Source: Halomicrococcus gelatinilyticus
GTDB lineage: Archaea > Halobacteriota > Halobacteria > Halobacteriales > Haladaptataceae
Reading direction: 5' to 3'
Length of the DNA: 64,000 nt
Assembly (NCBI GenBank): GCA_024227995.1
Contig: CP100465.1
Location: 2,046,001-2,110,000, forward strand
Below are positions 9,363-17,996 of this stretch, piece after piece. Every line of letters begins with the position of its first letter. Position 1 is the stretch's first letter. The position numbers and the translations under genes are program-made. The notes under the pieces are model-generated. The model did no database searches. It was not told the DNA's origin and was given only the letters and a program-made list of their open reading frames with translations.

Positions 9363-10832
9363 TCAGTCAGCGCGGAGGTTCGCGTACAGCGTCGTCTCCT
9401 CCTCCGGCGCGGCCGAGGTGACCGCGGAGACGCCGACCGTGAGAACGAGGCCCAGGACCATCCCGACGACCGACGCGAGCCAGCCGCCGTAGGAGGCGGG
9501 CACCTGCGGCAGGAAGACGCTGGCGAGGTAGAACGTCTGGCTGCCGACGACGCCGGCGAACATGCCGGCCCGGGTCGTGCCGGTCCAGTAGAGCGCGACG
9601 ACGACCGGCAGTGCGAGCTGGGCGAACCCGCCGAACGCGGTGGAGCCGATGTCGACGAGCGTGCCAGGCGAGTAGAGGCTGGCGACGAACGCCGCGACTG
9701 CGAAGACGGCGACGCCGATGCGCCCGAGCACGTCCTCGCGGCGGTCGCTGGCGTCGGCGTTGACGAACGGGCGGTAGAGGTCGCGCGTGAAGTACGACGA
9801 CCCCGAGAGCAGCATCGAGTCGGAGGAGGACATCATCGCGGCCATCGCGCCCGCGACGACCAGTGCCGCGAACCAGCCAGGCGTGTACTCGTTCAGCAGG
9901 ATGGGGAGCACGTTGGCGTTGTCGGGCACGTCGATGGGGAGTCCGCGCGCCCACGCGCCGAGCATGAACGCGGGGACGAACAGGAGGACGACGAGCACGG
10001 GCCACAGCGAGAAGGTGCGCTGGAGCACCTTCTTCGAACGCGCGACGAAGAAGCGCTGGTTCACCTGCGGGAACATGGCGACGCCGAACGCGATGCCGAT
10101 CGCCTGCGAGAGCATCCACTGCGGCGAGTAGGTGCCGCCGCCGAGCGCGAGGAACTCGCCGTCGACGCCGGCGAGGTTGGCGGTCGCGGCCTCGGCACCG
10201 CCGAGTTCTGCGAGCACCCAGAGCACGGCGGCCCAGACCATGACGAGCATGAACGCGCCCTGGAGCGTGTCGGTCCACGCGATGCCGCGCATCCCCGCGA
10301 GCACGACGTAGGCGATCATGAACACCGTCACTAGCCCAGCGCCGGCGGCGTAGGGGAGCTCGCCGCCGGTCAGCGCGGCCAGCGCGGTGCCGGCCCCGAC
10401 CTGCTGGAGCATGACGTACGGGAACAGCCAGAAGAGGCTGATGGCGGCGACCAGCCCGCGCAGCAGCGGCGAGCCGAAGCGGTCGCCGAGCATCTCGCCC
10501 AGCGTCACGTAGCCGTGCTCGCGCCCGAGCAGCCACTGCTTGTAGCCGACGACGTACCAGAGGATGGCGAAGACGACGCCGTCCATCAGCCCCATCACGA
10601 GAATCCACTCCGGCCCGGCCGCGTAGGAGAGGTTCGGCCCGCCGAAGAAGGTGAACGCCGACAGCAGCGTGGCGAACGTCGTGAACAGCAGGACGACGGT
10701 CCCCAGCGTTCGACTCGCGAGGTAGTAGTCCTCGGCGCTGCGCTCGGTCAGCCGGTACGCCAGCAGCCCCACGACGAGCGCCACGACGAGGTAGCCGCCG
10801 ACGATGGCGAGCTGGAGGCCCGTCTGGCTCAC
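9363..10832 (-). CDS. Sodium:solute symporter (SSS family)
   Basis: A 489-residue transporter with about 12-13 hydrophobic helices and SSS hallmarks: the N-terminal E-D-Y-Y-L-A-S-R-T-L-G motif, the G-G-P-N-L-S-Y-A-A-G segment, and S-S-S-D-S-M-L-L in the sodium-binding helix. Solute unknown; relatives paired with a DUF3311 partner include pantothenate and amino-acid carriers. Begins with GTG; its first four bases overlap the DUF3311 stop (GTGA), so the two are translated together. Confidence 0.88.
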   Translation of the reverse strand: MSQTGLQLAIVGGYLVVALVVGLLAYRLTERSAEDYYLASRTLGTVVLLFTTFATLLSAFTFFGGPNLSYAAGPEWILVMGLMDGVVFAILWYVVGYKQWLLGREHGYVTLGEMLGDRFGSPLLRGLVAAISLFWLFPYVMLQQVGAGTALAALTGGELPYAAGAGLVTVFMIAYVVLAGMRGIAWTDTLQGAFMLVMVWAAVLWVLAELGGAEAATANLAGVDGEFLALGGGTYSPQWMLSQAIGIAFGVAMFPQVNQRFFVARSKKVLQRTFSLWPVLVVLLFVPAFMLGAWARGLPIDVPDNANVLPILLNEYTPGWFAALVVAGAMAAMMSSSDSMLLSGSSYFTRDLYRPFVNADASDRREDVLGRIGVAVFAVAAFVASLYSPGTLVDIGSTAFGGFAQLALPVVVALYWTGTTRAGMFAGVVGSQTFYLASVFLPQVPASYGGWLASVVGMVLGLVLTVGVSAVTSAAPEEETTLYANLRAD

Positions 10833-11077
10833 GCGCGACCACCCTCCGTTGCGGAGCGGTCACCCGCGGACCGGCCGCCCTCGACGCCGACGCCCCAGGC
10901 CCGGCGGGCGAACGTCCGGAAGGCGAGCGCGACGACGCCCATCCAGCCGACGTGCCACCACAGCCAGACCGGGAGGCCGAAGACCACCGCAGACGACCCC
11001 CAGAGGAACCAGGGGATCGACAGCACTGCGAGTGCGACGAACGCGGTCGCCCATGCGTAGGATTCGAAGCTGGCCAT
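10829..11077 (-). CDS. DUF3311 family small membrane protein
   Basis: An 82-residue protein with two hydrophobic helices: A-T-A-F-V-A-L-A-V-L-S-I-P-W-F-L near residues 10-28 and W-L-W-W-H-V-G-W-M-G-V-V-A near 38-55. DUF3311 proteins are regularly encoded just before an SSS symporter and are presumed accessory subunits; that is the arrangement here, with a 4-nt overlap. The ATG at 11077 follows a TTTTAA-type box near leaderless distance. Confidence 0.8.
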   Translation of the reverse strand: MASFESYAWATAFVALAVLSIPWFLWGSSAVVFGLPVWLWWHVGWMGVVALAFRTFARRAWGVGVEGGRSAGDRSATEGGRA

Positions 11078-11366
11078 TATGATTCGAACGTTCGACTGAA
11101 TCCCGTTAAAATTGTTGATTGGGTCCAAAGGAGGGTTTCGAAGAAGATTATTCTTCATAGCCCGTCGACGACAGCGCTCCGCCGACTGCGGACCGCCGCT
11201 GACCGACGCGCTCGCCCCCGAACTGGCGGATTCGTCGCGTTCGGGGCCGCCGGAAAGAATCCCGGTGACGACAGCTATTTGGGTGCTGGAGCGCCAAGCA
11301 TACACGAAAATTCCATGGCGCAGTTCATGGACACGCCACGCCCCCGACAGGGGGAGTTCACCACTC

Positions 11367-12752
11367 ATGGACGATACAGCGAAATACCTCATTCACGCCG
11401 ACATCACCGCCGACGGGGTGGTAGAGCGGAGTGACGTCGTCGGGGCCATCTTCGGACAGACGGAGGGGCTGCTCGGCGACGACCTCGACCTGCGGGACCT
11501 CCAGCAGTCCTCGAAGGTCGGTCGCATCGACGTCAGCGTCGACAGCGAGAACGGCCAGTCGTTCGGACACGTCACCATCGCCAGCAGTCTCGACAAGGTC
11601 GAGACGGCCATCCTCGCCGCCGCGCTGGAGACCATCCGGCGCGTCGGCCCGTGCCGCGCCCGCGTCAGCATCGCTAGCATCGAAGACGTCCGCGCCGCCA
11701 AGCGCCGCCAGGTCGTCGAGCGCGCGAAGGAACTGCTGTCGTCGTCGTTCGACGACAGCGTGATGACGAGCGACGAGATCCTGGAGGAGGTGCGCCAGAG
11801 CATCCGCGTCGAGGACATCGTCGAGTACGAGGGGCTGCCGGCCGGCCCGAACGCCGCCGACAGCGACGCCATCATCGTCGTCGAGGGCCGGGCGGACGTG
11901 CTGACCCTGCTCCGGTACGGCGTCAAGAACGCCATCGCGGTCGAGGGAACGAACGTCCCCGACGCCGTCGCCGACCTCACGCAGGAGCGCACGACCACCG
12001 TGTTCCTCGACGACGACCGCGGCGGCGACCTCATCCAGAAGGAACTCGACCAGGTCGCGGACGTCGACCACGTCGCCGTCGCGCCGGCCGGCAAGTCGGT
12101 CGAGGACCTCTCGCGCGACGAGGTGATGTCCGCGCTCCGCGACAAGCGCCCCTACGAGTCGTTCGTCGAGGGCGAGGTCGCGGCCGCGACCGACGGGAGC
12201 ACGTTCCCCGCGCCGGAGCGCGACGACGCGTCCGTCACCGAGTCACCGCCGGACCCCGTCGTCCCCGACGACGAGTCGGGGAACCAGGCCGGCGGTGACG
12301 AGCCGGACCCGACCGCCGCGGCGTCGTCCGCCGCGACCACGTCCGCGAGCGAGACGGCCGAATCGTCTGCCGACGCGGCGGCGTCCGCGTCGTCGCCGGG
12401 CGACGAGACGACGACTGGAGCGTCGACCGACGACGCGGACGCCGAACCGACCGACGACAGCCCCCTGACCCTCCGCGGTCACGTCGACGGGGTCGTCGGC
12501 GACGGGACGGGGACGGTCAGGCTGCTCGACGACGAGTTCGCGGTCGTCGCCGAAGCGCCCGCCGACGAGGCGTTCGACGCCATCGAAGGCGCTGCGACGG
12601 CCCCCGAAGCGGTCGTCCTCGACGGTCCGCTCGACCAGCGCGTCCTCGACGTGGCCGCCCAGCGCGGCGTCGACCAGGTCGTCGCTCGCGAGGAGGGGGA
12701 GTTCGTCAAGAAACCGACGAACGTCCGCGTCGTGACCGCCGACCGCTTCTAG
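11367..12752 (+). CDS. dnaG: Archaeal DnaG-type primase
   Basis: A 461-residue TOPRIM protein of the archaeal DnaG family (primase/exosome-associated). The N-terminal M-D-D-T-A-K-Y-L-I-H-A-D-I signature is intact; the TOPRIM core spans about residues 165-260, with the acidic residues in I-I-V-V-E-G-R-A-D and F-L-D-D-D-R-G-G. Residues about 270-370 are a low-complexity Ser/Ala/Asp/Glu linker, and a C-terminal domain with a second alpha/beta repeat (A-V-V-L-D-G-P-L-D-Q-R) follows. A GGGGGAG purine run about 10 nt before the ATG may act as ribosome-binding site. Confidence 0.92.
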   Translation: MDDTAKYLIHADITADGVVERSDVVGAIFGQTEGLLGDDLDLRDLQQSSKVGRIDVSVDSENGQSFGHVTIASSLDKVETAILAAALETIRRVGPCRARVSIASIEDVRAAKRRQVVERAKELLSSSFDDSVMTSDEILEEVRQSIRVEDIVEYEGLPAGPNAADSDAIIVVEGRADVLTLLRYGVKNAIAVEGTNVPDAVADLTQERTTTVFLDDDRGGDLIQKELDQVADVDHVAVAPAGKSVEDLSRDEVMSALRDKRPYESFVEGEVAAATDGSTFPAPERDDASVTESPPDPVVPDDESGNQAGGDEPDPTAAASSAATTSASETAESSADAAASASSPGDETTTGASTDDADAEPTDDSPLTLRGHVDGVVGDGTGTVRLLDDEFAVVAEAPADEAFDAIEGAATAPEAVVLDGPLDQRVLDVAAQRGVDQVVAREEGEFVKKPTNVRVVTADRF

Positions 12753-13165
12753 AGGTCCCGACCCAGCACGAGCGCGTCCGCGCCGTCGGCGTAGTAGTTC
12801 TCCTCGCGGTCGCGTTCCTCGAAGCCGAGCGACGCGTACAGCGCCCGCGCCGCGTCGGCGTCGGGCCGCACTGAGAGCGTCACCCGCGAACAGCCTCGTC
12901 TCCGGAGGCGGTCGAACGCGGCGGTCAGGAGCCGTCGTGCGCGACCCTCCCGTCGGTGAGCGGGTTCGACGACGAGTTCGGCGACGTAGCCCGCGTCGCC
13001 GTCCGCGAGGACGAGCGCGTAGCCGACCGGCGTCCCCGCCGCGGTCGAGACGAGCACGAGCGGCGGACCGTCGACGGCGTACTCAAGGAGCTGCGGCGTC
13101 GGTTCCGGGAGGAACTCGCGGAGGCGCTGCAGGCGCGGCAGGTCGTCGGCGGTCGCCTCGCGCAT
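12749..13165 (-). CDS. GNAT family N-acetyltransferase (RimI-like)
   Basis: A 138-residue GNAT enzyme with A-E-L-V-V-E-P-A-H-R-R-E-G-R-A-R-R as motif A and A-R-A-L-Y-A-S-L-G-F-E-E-R as motif B, a combination typical of RimI-like protein N-acetyltransferases, though substrate cannot be assigned. Its ATG at 13165 overlaps the stop of the DUF92 gene (TGATG), placing it second in a two-gene operon. Its 3' end overlaps the convergent dnaG end by 4 bp. Confidence 0.85.
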   Translation of the reverse strand: MREATADDLPRLQRLREFLPEPTPQLLEYAVDGPPLVLVSTAAGTPVGYALVLADGDAGYVAELVVEPAHRREGRARRLLTAAFDRLRRRGCSRVTLSVRPDADAARALYASLGFEERDREENYYADGADALVLGRDL

Positions 13166-14475
13166 CACGGCAGGCCCACCAGCAGTGCGAGCGCGGCCCC
13201 GAGGATGGCCCCCGAGAGCGTGGCGAGGAAGTTGACGGTCTGGTTGCCGACCGTCTCTCCTTCGACGGTCGCGCCGAGGAGACTGTCGACGGTCATCCCG
13301 CCGACGCCGGCCAGGGCGACGACCGCGCCGCCGAGGACGCCGACCGCCTCGAACAGCGCGACGGCGATGACGGCGACGAAGGAAGCGCCGGCCGCGCCCG
13401 CGAGTTCACCCTGCCAGGTCACGCCGCCGTCGGTGCCGGGTTCGACCGGTTCGAGCGTCGTGATGAGCCGCGGGTCGTCGAAGACGCCGCCGATCTCGCT
13501 GGAGAGGGTGTCGCTCATCGCGGTGGCGATGCTGCCCGCGAACGCGAACAGGAAGACGCCGCCGTCGACGGGCAGGTGCGTGCGCGCGGCGAACGCCAGC
13601 ACTGCGACCAGCGCCACCGCGGCGTTCCCGAGCACGTTCCCGCCACCGCGCGCGCCCTCGTTCGCCTCGGCGACGCCGTTCTCGCGCTTCTGGTCGTAGC
13701 GGAACTTCGTCGAGAGGCCGCCGAGGGCGAAAAAGGAGATGAGGACGGCGAACCACGGGTAGCCGCCGAGGACGATGGTCAACAGTGCGAGCAGGACGCC
13801 GGTCAGCATGCCGGTCACGGAGGCGGTGTCGAGCGCCCACGAGAGGTAGCCGAACCCGACCGTGACCGCGATGGCGATGGCGATCTCCGAGGGGGTCACG
13901 TCGACGGCCAGCGACGTGAACAGCCACAGCAGCAGCGCGACCGAGAACAGCACGAGCGGATCGTCGCGCTCGAAGAGGACCGAGCGCAGCAGCGCCGCCA
14001 GGAGCGCACCGCTGGCGGCGAGGAAGACGACCTCCGGACCGTCGACGGTGCTCACCCCCTCGAGGGTCGGGACGATCACCTGTGCGGCGGTCGCTGCCAG
14101 GAAGCCGCCGACGGCGAACGCGGCCGTGGCGCCGATGGCCGACGTCGTCCGCTGGCGGGCGACCTGCTCGGTGAGGTTGCCGTACGCGAGCAGGACGACC
14201 GTCGCCGCGAACACCTGGACCGGGAGGTCGACGAGCATGACGAGCATCGCGAGTCCGGCCGTGGCGAACGAGAAGGCGGCCAGCCCGCGCAGGCGTCGCT
14301 CCTGTCGGTCGCTGGGTCGTGCGAAGAGTTCGAACAGCGGCCCGTCGTCGACGACGAGCGCGAGCGCACCGAGCGCTGCGAAGAGGGCGGCGACGCCCTC
14401 GACCAGCAGCGGCGCAGCGAGCGCGAGCGTCCCGACCCCGGCGAACGCGGCCGCCCGCCGAACACTCCCTTTCAC
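13165..14475 (-). CDS. DUF92 family integral membrane protein
   Basis: A 436-residue polytopic protein with some 11-12 hydrophobic helices. The C-terminal half holds the DUF92/TMEM19 signature (G-S-I-A-T-A-M-S-D-T-L-S-S-E-I-G and later G-G-M-T-V-D-S-L-L-G-A-T), related to cytidylyltransferase-type lipid enzymes. The N-terminal 190 residues form an extra membrane domain as in other haloarchaea. GTG at 14475 is preferred because a TTAA box lies about 28 nt upstream; an earlier in-frame GTG at 14502 would sit on that box. A lipid-related role is inference. Confidence 0.82.
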   Translation of the reverse strand: MKGSVRRAAAFAGVGTLALAAPLLVEGVAALFAALGALALVVDDGPLFELFARPSDRQERRLRGLAAFSFATAGLAMLVMLVDLPVQVFAATVVLLAYGNLTEQVARQRTTSAIGATAAFAVGGFLAATAAQVIVPTLEGVSTVDGPEVVFLAASGALLAALLRSVLFERDDPLVLFSVALLLWLFTSLAVDVTPSEIAIAIAVTVGFGYLSWALDTASVTGMLTGVLLALLTIVLGGYPWFAVLISFFALGGLSTKFRYDQKRENGVAEANEGARGGGNVLGNAAVALVAVLAFAARTHLPVDGGVFLFAFAGSIATAMSDTLSSEIGGVFDDPRLITTLEPVEPGTDGGVTWQGELAGAAGASFVAVIAVALFEAVGVLGGAVVALAGVGGMTVDSLLGATVEGETVGNQTVNFLATLSGAILGAALALLVGLP

Positions 14476-14571
14476 GTTACTGGCCGTTTTCGGGACGTAC
14501 ACTTAACGTTCCCGAAGACGCGGGGTCCCCAGGGAAGCGGACCGGCCGACGGACGGCCGGCGGTGTTCTCC

Positions 14572-15147
14572 TCACTCGAAGTCACGGCGCATCGCGATCT
14601 CGAACCACGGGCAGAGCCGCAGTTGCCGGTACCACTCGGGGTGCTCGTGCAGGCGCTCGTAGGGCACCCACATCAGGCCGGCGACCTCCTCCTCGTCGGG
14701 GTCGAGGCTCGTGTCCTCGAGGCTGATCTTCAGCACCGCACAGACCTCGTGTTCGAGCCCCTCGTTCGGGTAGTGACGCCGGTACTCGAAGCGGTCGGTC
14801 AGTTCGATCTCGTCGTACTGGTCCGGCGTGATGCCGAGTTCCTCCTCGAGGCGCTGGCGCGTCGCCTCGACCTGGGTCTGGCCCTTGACGGGGTGGGAGG
14901 CGACGGTGCCGTCCCAGTAGGTGTCCCACAGGCGCTTGTCGGGGCTGCGCTGGGCCAGCAGGATGTTGCCGTCGCCGTCGAAGACGAGCGACGTGAACGC
15001 GCGGTGGCGGACGCCGTCGCCGGTGTGGGCTTCGAGCCGGTTGACGGTCCCCTGCTCGTTGTCCTCGGCGTCGACCGCGACGACGTGCTGTTCCGCGTTC
15101 TCGTGCAGTGCGTCCTCGGTGGACCCGGAGGCCTCGTCTGCGCTCAT
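14572..15147 (-). CDS. idi: Type-1 isopentenyl-diphosphate isomerase-like Nudix protein lacking the active-site Cys
   Basis: A 191-residue Nudix-fold protein matching type-1 IDI over its length: L-A-Q-R-S-P-D-K-R-L-W, Y-W-D-G-T-V-A-S-H-P, the Nudix-like E-A-T-R-Q-R-L-E-E-E-L-G-I, and G-L-E-H-E-V-C-A-V-L containing the catalytic Glu. Type-1 enzymes have Cys in the V-C-G/S-H-P motif; here it is Ala. IDI interconverts IPP and DMAPP for the ether-lipid side chains. Either this lineage catalyses without that Cys or the protein has another Nudix-type activity. Confidence 0.78.
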   Translation of the reverse strand: MSADEASGSTEDALHENAEQHVVAVDAEDNEQGTVNRLEAHTGDGVRHRAFTSLVFDGDGNILLAQRSPDKRLWDTYWDGTVASHPVKGQTQVEATRQRLEEELGITPDQYDEIELTDRFEYRRHYPNEGLEHEVCAVLKISLEDTSLDPDEEEVAGLMWVPYERLHEHPEWYRQLRLCPWFEIAMRRDFE

Positions 15148-15281
15148 GCCCGTACAGACGGTTGCTTCGTTTCAAAGTCTCTTCGGAACACCACGGGCGC
15201 ATCCGCGATGCAGCTATCGCGGTCGTCCCACTGTCCGCTGCGTCGTCCCGGCGTCCGCTCCCGTCGCCACCGCGGCCGCCG

Positions 15282-15653
15282 TCAGTCCTGTACCTCGACG
15301 GAGCTCCCGAGGTACTTCGAGATAACCTCGGACACGGAGTCCGCCTTGAACTCGTCGAGGTCCGCGCGGATCGCGTCCTTCAGCGCGTCGAGGTACGCTT
15401 CGTCCGTCTCGAACGCGCGGTACTCGACGCTCGTCGCGGGGACGCCGAGCGCGTCCGACGTCAGCCGCCGGAAGTGCTGCTCGTCGCCGAGTTCGCCGCG
15501 CCAGAGGTTGTCGCGGAAGAACAGCCACCCCTCCTCGCCGGGCGGGTCCGCCGACCGCGAGAGACGCGTCTCGAACTCCGCGGGCTCGACCGCGACGCCG
15601 TCGACTGCCGGGTCGAGGCGGAACCGGACGGCGAAGACGTACCGGGCGTCCAT
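15282..15653 (-). CDS. LWR-salt protein (haloarchaeal)
   Basis: A 123-residue acidic soluble protein with M-D-A-R-Y-V-F-A-V-R-F-R-L-D-P at the start and the F-F-R-D-N-L-W-R-G-E-L segment that gives the LWR-salt family its name. Function unknown. Its ATG overlaps the stop of the pterin dehydratase gene as TGATG, so the two form an operon. Confidence 0.82.
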   Translation of the reverse strand: MDARYVFAVRFRLDPAVDGVAVEPAEFETRLSRSADPPGEEGWLFFRDNLWRGELGDEQHFRRLTSDALGVPATSVEYRAFETDEAYLDALKDAIRADLDEFKADSVSEVISKYLGSSVEVQD

Positions 15654-15928
15654 CAGCGAACGTCGTCGAACCGCTCGGCCAGTTCGACGTCCCGGTCGGT
15701 GATGCCGCCCGCCTCGTGGCTGGTCAGGCGGACCTCGACCTCGTCGTACCGGACGACCATCTCGGGGTGGTGGAACTCCTCGTCGGCTATCTCGCCGACC
15801 TCGGAGGCGAACGCGACCCCCTCGAGGTAGTCGTCGAACTCGTAGACGCGGACGATCTCGTCGCCGTCGCGCTCCCAGTCGGCCGGCAGGCGGTCGTCGA
15901 TCTCCTCGTTCGAGAGCAGGTCTGCCAT
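15653..15928 (-). CDS. 4a-hydroxytetrahydrobiopterin dehydratase (pterin-4-alpha-carbinolamine dehydratase)
   Basis: A 91-residue PCD-family protein with the active-site pattern E-F-H-H-P-E-M-V-V near residue 51 and the conserved T-S-H-E-A-G-G-I-T-D-R-D-V-E-L-A towards the end. Members dehydrate hydroxylated pterins; in archaea some act in molybdopterin metabolism instead. A TTTATTTT box ends about 22 nt before the ATG. First gene of a pair with the LWR-salt protein. Confidence 0.9.
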   Translation of the reverse strand: MADLLSNEEIDDRLPADWERDGDEIVRVYEFDDYLEGVAFASEVGEIADEEFHHPEMVVRYDEVEVRLTSHEAGGITDRDVELAERFDDVR

Positions 15929-15950
15929 ACGCCGACCGACGTCGCCCGGG

Positions 15951-15958
15951 AAAATAAA
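15951..15958 (-). promoter_or_regulatory. TATA box of the PCD-LWR operon
   Basis: Minus-strand TTTATTTT, 22 nt from the ATG at 15928; the sole AT-rich block in the short gap after hemA. Confidence 0.55.
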
Positions 15959-15972
15959 GCTCGTTGCCGGCG

Positions 15973-17334
15973 CTAGTCGTCGGCGGTGGCGTCGTCGGAC
16001 GCCTCGGTGACGAACGGCGGGAGCTCCTCCTCCTCCTCGTCGAACGCCGGGTTGAACAGGCGGAGCGCGGTGTTGATGGTCGTCCAGTCGTCGTCGCCGG
16101 CGGCGTCGCGGAGGCTCTTGGTCGGCGGCGCGAGCAGCTGGGAGACCAGCGCGTCGGCCATCGACTCCACGACGGCCCGCTGCTCGTCGTTGAGGTCGCC
16201 GTGGGCGTCCAGCCGCGAGAGCGCGGTGTCGAGTTCCCGCTCCTTGACGCGCTCGGCACCCTCGTACATCGCGGCGATGACCTCGTCGGCGCGCTTGCGC
16301 TTGTACTGCTGCAGCAGGTGGTCGAACTCCCGGTCGACCATCGCCTCCACGGACTCGGCCGCGGCGCGGCGGTGTGCGCGCGTCTCGTTGGTCACCGACT
16401 CCAGCGCCGCCATGTCGTGGACGGTCACGTCCTCCTTGGCCGCGGCCGCCGGCGAGACGTCGCGTGGCTGGGCGATGTCGACGACCAGCGTCTCCCCCGC
16501 CTCGTCGAGCGTCTCGGCGTCGACGACGTGGGCGTCGCTCCCGGTCGCCGTCACGACGATGTCCGCGCGTGCGACCCACTGGTCGAGCGCCGTCAGTCCC
16601 ACGGCGCGGGCGTCGCCGAGTTCGACCGCCCCTGCGAGCGCCTCGGCGCTAGCGACCGAGCGGTTGGCGACGACGAGCGTCGCGACGTCTGCCTCGGCGA
16701 GCGCGTGGGCTGCGACGGTGCCCATCTCGCCGGCACCGACGACGAGCGCCGTCGCGTCCGCGAGGTCGCGCTCCGTGGCGGCGAGTTCGACGGCGGCACT
16801 CCCGATGGAGACGACGCCCTCGTTGATGGCCGTCTCCGCGCGTGCCCGCTCGCCGACGTGGATGGCCTTCGTCACCGCCTCGTCGAGCACGGGACCGATG
16901 GCGTCGGCCTCGCGGGCGTCCTGGTACGCATCGCGAACCTGGCCGATGATCTGGTCCTCGCCGATGACGATCGATTCGAGTCCCGCCGCGACCCGGAGCA
17001 TGTGGCGGAGGCTCTCCTCGTGGCCCATCTCGACCACGCCGTGCCCGCCGACGTCGGGCGCGAACTCGGCGAGGACGGCCCGACCGGTCTCCGGCGCGTC
17101 CGTGACGACGTACGCTTCGAAGCGGTTGCACGTCTGCAGCGCGTACGCCTCGTGGACGCCGGACTCGTCCGCGAGTCGCTCGACGACGTCGCTCTGGTCG
17201 GCGTGGCAGGCTCGCGCCACGTCGTCGAGGCTAGCGCGGTCGTGAGAGATACGAACCCCCGAGATGACGCCGATGCCGGCGGTCACGGGTTTCCCCCTCG
17301 GGTGAGCGTTGTCGTTCGATTCATCGCAGACCAT
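15973..17334 (-). CDS. hemA: Glutamyl-tRNA reductase
   Basis: First step of C5 tetrapyrrole synthesis: reduces Glu-tRNA(Glu) to glutamate-1-semialdehyde. Catalytic Cys in A-L-Q-T-C-N-R-F-E; the G-E-D-Q-I-I-G-Q-V-R segment; Rossmann loop V-V-G-A-G-E-M-G near residue 190; C-terminal dimerisation helices to about residue 420, then an acidic tail. The 453-residue form uses ATG at 17334; a GTG at 17286 (M-T-A-G-I-G-V-I-S-G-V) lies nearer the family N-terminus and is a real alternative. No heme or siroheme gene adjoins. Confidence 0.93.
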   Translation of the reverse strand: MVCDESNDNAHPRGKPVTAGIGVISGVRISHDRASLDDVARACHADQSDVVERLADESGVHEAYALQTCNRFEAYVVTDAPETGRAVLAEFAPDVGGHGVVEMGHEESLRHMLRVAAGLESIVIGEDQIIGQVRDAYQDAREADAIGPVLDEAVTKAIHVGERARAETAINEGVVSIGSAAVELAATERDLADATALVVGAGEMGTVAAHALAEADVATLVVANRSVASAEALAGAVELGDARAVGLTALDQWVARADIVVTATGSDAHVVDAETLDEAGETLVVDIAQPRDVSPAAAAKEDVTVHDMAALESVTNETRAHRRAAAESVEAMVDREFDHLLQQYKRKRADEVIAAMYEGAERVKERELDTALSRLDAHGDLNDEQRAVVESMADALVSQLLAPPTKSLRDAAGDDDWTTINTALRLFNPAFDEEEEELPPFVTEASDDATADD

Positions 17335-17382
17335 CCGGGTGGTTATTATCGGAAGCTTGGAACGGCCGGTACGTAAACCCTT

Positions 17383-17784
17383 CTAACCCTCGACGCCGGT
17401 GACTTCGACCCCGATGTCGCGGACGTCCGACAGGATGGCGTCCTGGTCGGCGCTGGCCTCGTAGTAGAAGACGACGTCGAAGGAGCCGTTGCGCAGCAGT
17501 TGCTGGCACTCCCAGACGAACTCCTCGTCGTCCAGCGTCAGCCCCTGGTGCTGGTTCGAGGCGAAGTCGGTGTCGTCGGTCCCCGAGTAGACGAACGTGT
17601 CCGTCGGGTCGTGGCCCGCGTGTTCGGCGATTATATCGCCCACGTCGACCGTCAACTGGTGCATCTCGATGTCGTCGCTGCCGTCGAGGTCCGTGTGGAC
17701 GATGGCCCCGTTGAGTTCGATGTCGCCGGGTTCGAGCAGTTGCTTCGTCCGCCTGTAGAGTTCCTCGTCGATGGCGCCGTCCAT
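17383..17784 (-). CDS. DUF5778 family protein
   Basis: A 133-residue acidic soluble haloarchaeal protein (Y-R-R-T-K-Q-L-L-E-P-G-D-I-E-L-N-G-A at the start; N-Q-H-Q-G-L-T-L-D-D-E-E-F-V-W-E-C-Q-Q in the middle; V-F-Y-Y-E-A-S-A-D near the end), recognised as DUF5778. No catalytic signature. Minus-strand GTTTAAC at 17808-17814 gives a leaderless start at 17784. Function unknown. Confidence 0.82.
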   Translation of the reverse strand: MDGAIDEELYRRTKQLLEPGDIELNGAIVHTDLDGSDDIEMHQLTVDVGDIIAEHAGHDPTDTFVYSGTDDTDFASNQHQGLTLDDEEFVWECQQLLRNGSFDVVFYYEASADQDAILSDVRDIGVEVTGVEG

Positions 17785-17996
17785 ATGTGACGGTACGCGT
17801 TCCAGGCGTTAAACGGCCTGCGATTGCGACGGGCGAACTGCGGTAGCGAAAGGCGAACCCCCTTCGAGTGGGGTTCGCGACGCGACACCCGGAGCAGATC
17901 GCCGGCAAGGGTCTGGCGTCCGCCACCGACGTTCCGGTAGCGGCGACCGTTCGACTGGCAGATAGTTTTACCTACCATGCCGTACATATCCATGGT

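Noticed and set aside
12937..15702. 921-codon plus-strand frame opposite the GNAT, DUF92 and IDI genes
   Set aside because: Antisense shadow of three real genes; Arg/Gly-rich composition typical of the wrong frame in high-GC DNA.
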